DNA from: Spirochaetota bacterium
GTDB lineage: Bacteria > Spirochaetota > UBA4802 > UBA5550
Direction: 5' to 3'
Length of the DNA stretch: 5,334 nucleotides
Assembly (NCBI GenBank): GCA_022704585.1
Contig: JAKJGD010000184.1
Coordinates: forward strand, 1 to 5,334
Shown one piece after another: positions 5,082 to 5,334 of this stretch (position 1 is the stretch's first letter; the number at the start of each line of letters is the position of its first letter). The notes beneath the pieces were generated by a model that saw nothing but the letters and a program-made list of their open reading frames with translations, had not been told where the DNA came from and made no database searches. The position numbers and the translations under genes are program-made.

Positions 5082-5334
5082 ATGCCCACCGCTAAAGAAC
5101 AACTCTTCGACATCCTCTATGCCAAGTCCTTTATATACCGGGAAGACCCTCCCTTTACGCTCGTGTCGGGGAGGCAGAGCTTCTATTATTTCGACTGCAA
5201 GGCCACGACCCTGGACGCGCGGGGCGTGTCCCTCATCGGCGAGGTGATGTTCGACGCGATAGAGCCCCTGATGGACCGGCTCGGCGTCGACGGAATCGGC
5301 GGGCTCACGCTGGGGGCCGACCCCATCTCCATTT
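5082..5334 (+). CDS. pyrE: Orotate phosphoribosyltransferase, N-terminal 84 residues (cut by window edge)
   Basis: The reading frame opens at ATG 5082, with GAGGT six bases upstream, and runs off the right edge after 84 codons. The sequence shows family landmarks: a helical N-terminus (KEQLFDILYAKSF), FTLVSGRQSFYYFDCKATTL (residues 25-44) with the SGR...YYFDCK motif, and GGLTLGADPIS (73-83), the glycine-rich turn found in one large group of bacterial PyrE proteins. The enzyme joins orotate to PRPP to give orotidine 5'-monophosphate, the fifth step of de novo UMP synthesis, in the cytoplasm. The PRPP-binding motif that defines type I phosphoribosyltransferases would lie beyond the edge and cannot be checked. 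The gap upstream suggests its own promoter or leader, not read-through from the preceding pair. Confidence 0.93.
   Translation, partial: MPTAKEQLFDILYAKSFIYREDPPFTLVSGRQSFYYFDCKATTLDARGVSLIGEVMFDAIEPLMDRLGVDGIGGLTLGADPISI

Overview
This is a 5.3 kb stretch of ordinary bacterial chromosome. It is GC-rich (about 60-67% on the coding lines I counted by hand), with short intergenic gaps and Shine-Dalgarno sites. The gene set is BrkB/YihY-type membrane protein, ribosomal protein bS21, RarA/MgsA ATPase, a lipoprotein, a transglutaminase-like protein, an uncharacterised helical protein and PyrE. I cannot fix the phylum. The protein flavour and the relaxed lipobox would suit a spirochaete or a deltaproteobacterium-like lineage, but this is only an impression.

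Layout: (1) 1-1009, minus strand, holds a BrkB/YihY-family integral membrane protein whose C-terminus runs off the left edge. (2) 1010-1249 is a divergent intergenic region with a GC-rich hairpin and a sigma70-like promoter for the next gene. (3) 1250-1552 is rpsU (bS21) with an unusual glycine/proline-rich tail. It is followed by three perfect 8-bp tandem repeats and a 20-bp-stem intrinsic terminator that could work in both directions. (4) 1647-2933 is a complete rarA/mgsA gene. (5) 2933-3655 is the accessory patch. It has two tandem REP-like hairpins with the same core, then a strikingly AT-rich gene for a small predicted lipoprotein. That gene is bracketed by an imperfect inverted repeat whose left arm also supplies its ribosome binding site. 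(6) 3669-4927 is a two-gene, ATGA-overlapping unit: a transglutaminase-fold protein and an uncharacterised soluble helical protein. (7) 4928-5081 is an intergenic region with an imperfect inverted repeat, a small hairpin and a perfect 14-bp palindrome. (8) 5082-5334 is the 5' end of pyrE, cut by the right edge.

The core genes serve translation (bS21), replication-fork maintenance (RarA) and pyrimidine synthesis (PyrE), and nothing suggests that they work as one pathway. The most distinctive region is the AT-rich lipoprotein island with its flanking repeats, which looks like a cassette placed between housekeeping genes. I see no transposase, integrase, CRISPR array, tRNA or rRNA. I found no convincing evidence of a new multi-gene defence or metabolic system; the novelty candidates are the island, the coupled unknown gene and the repeat structures.
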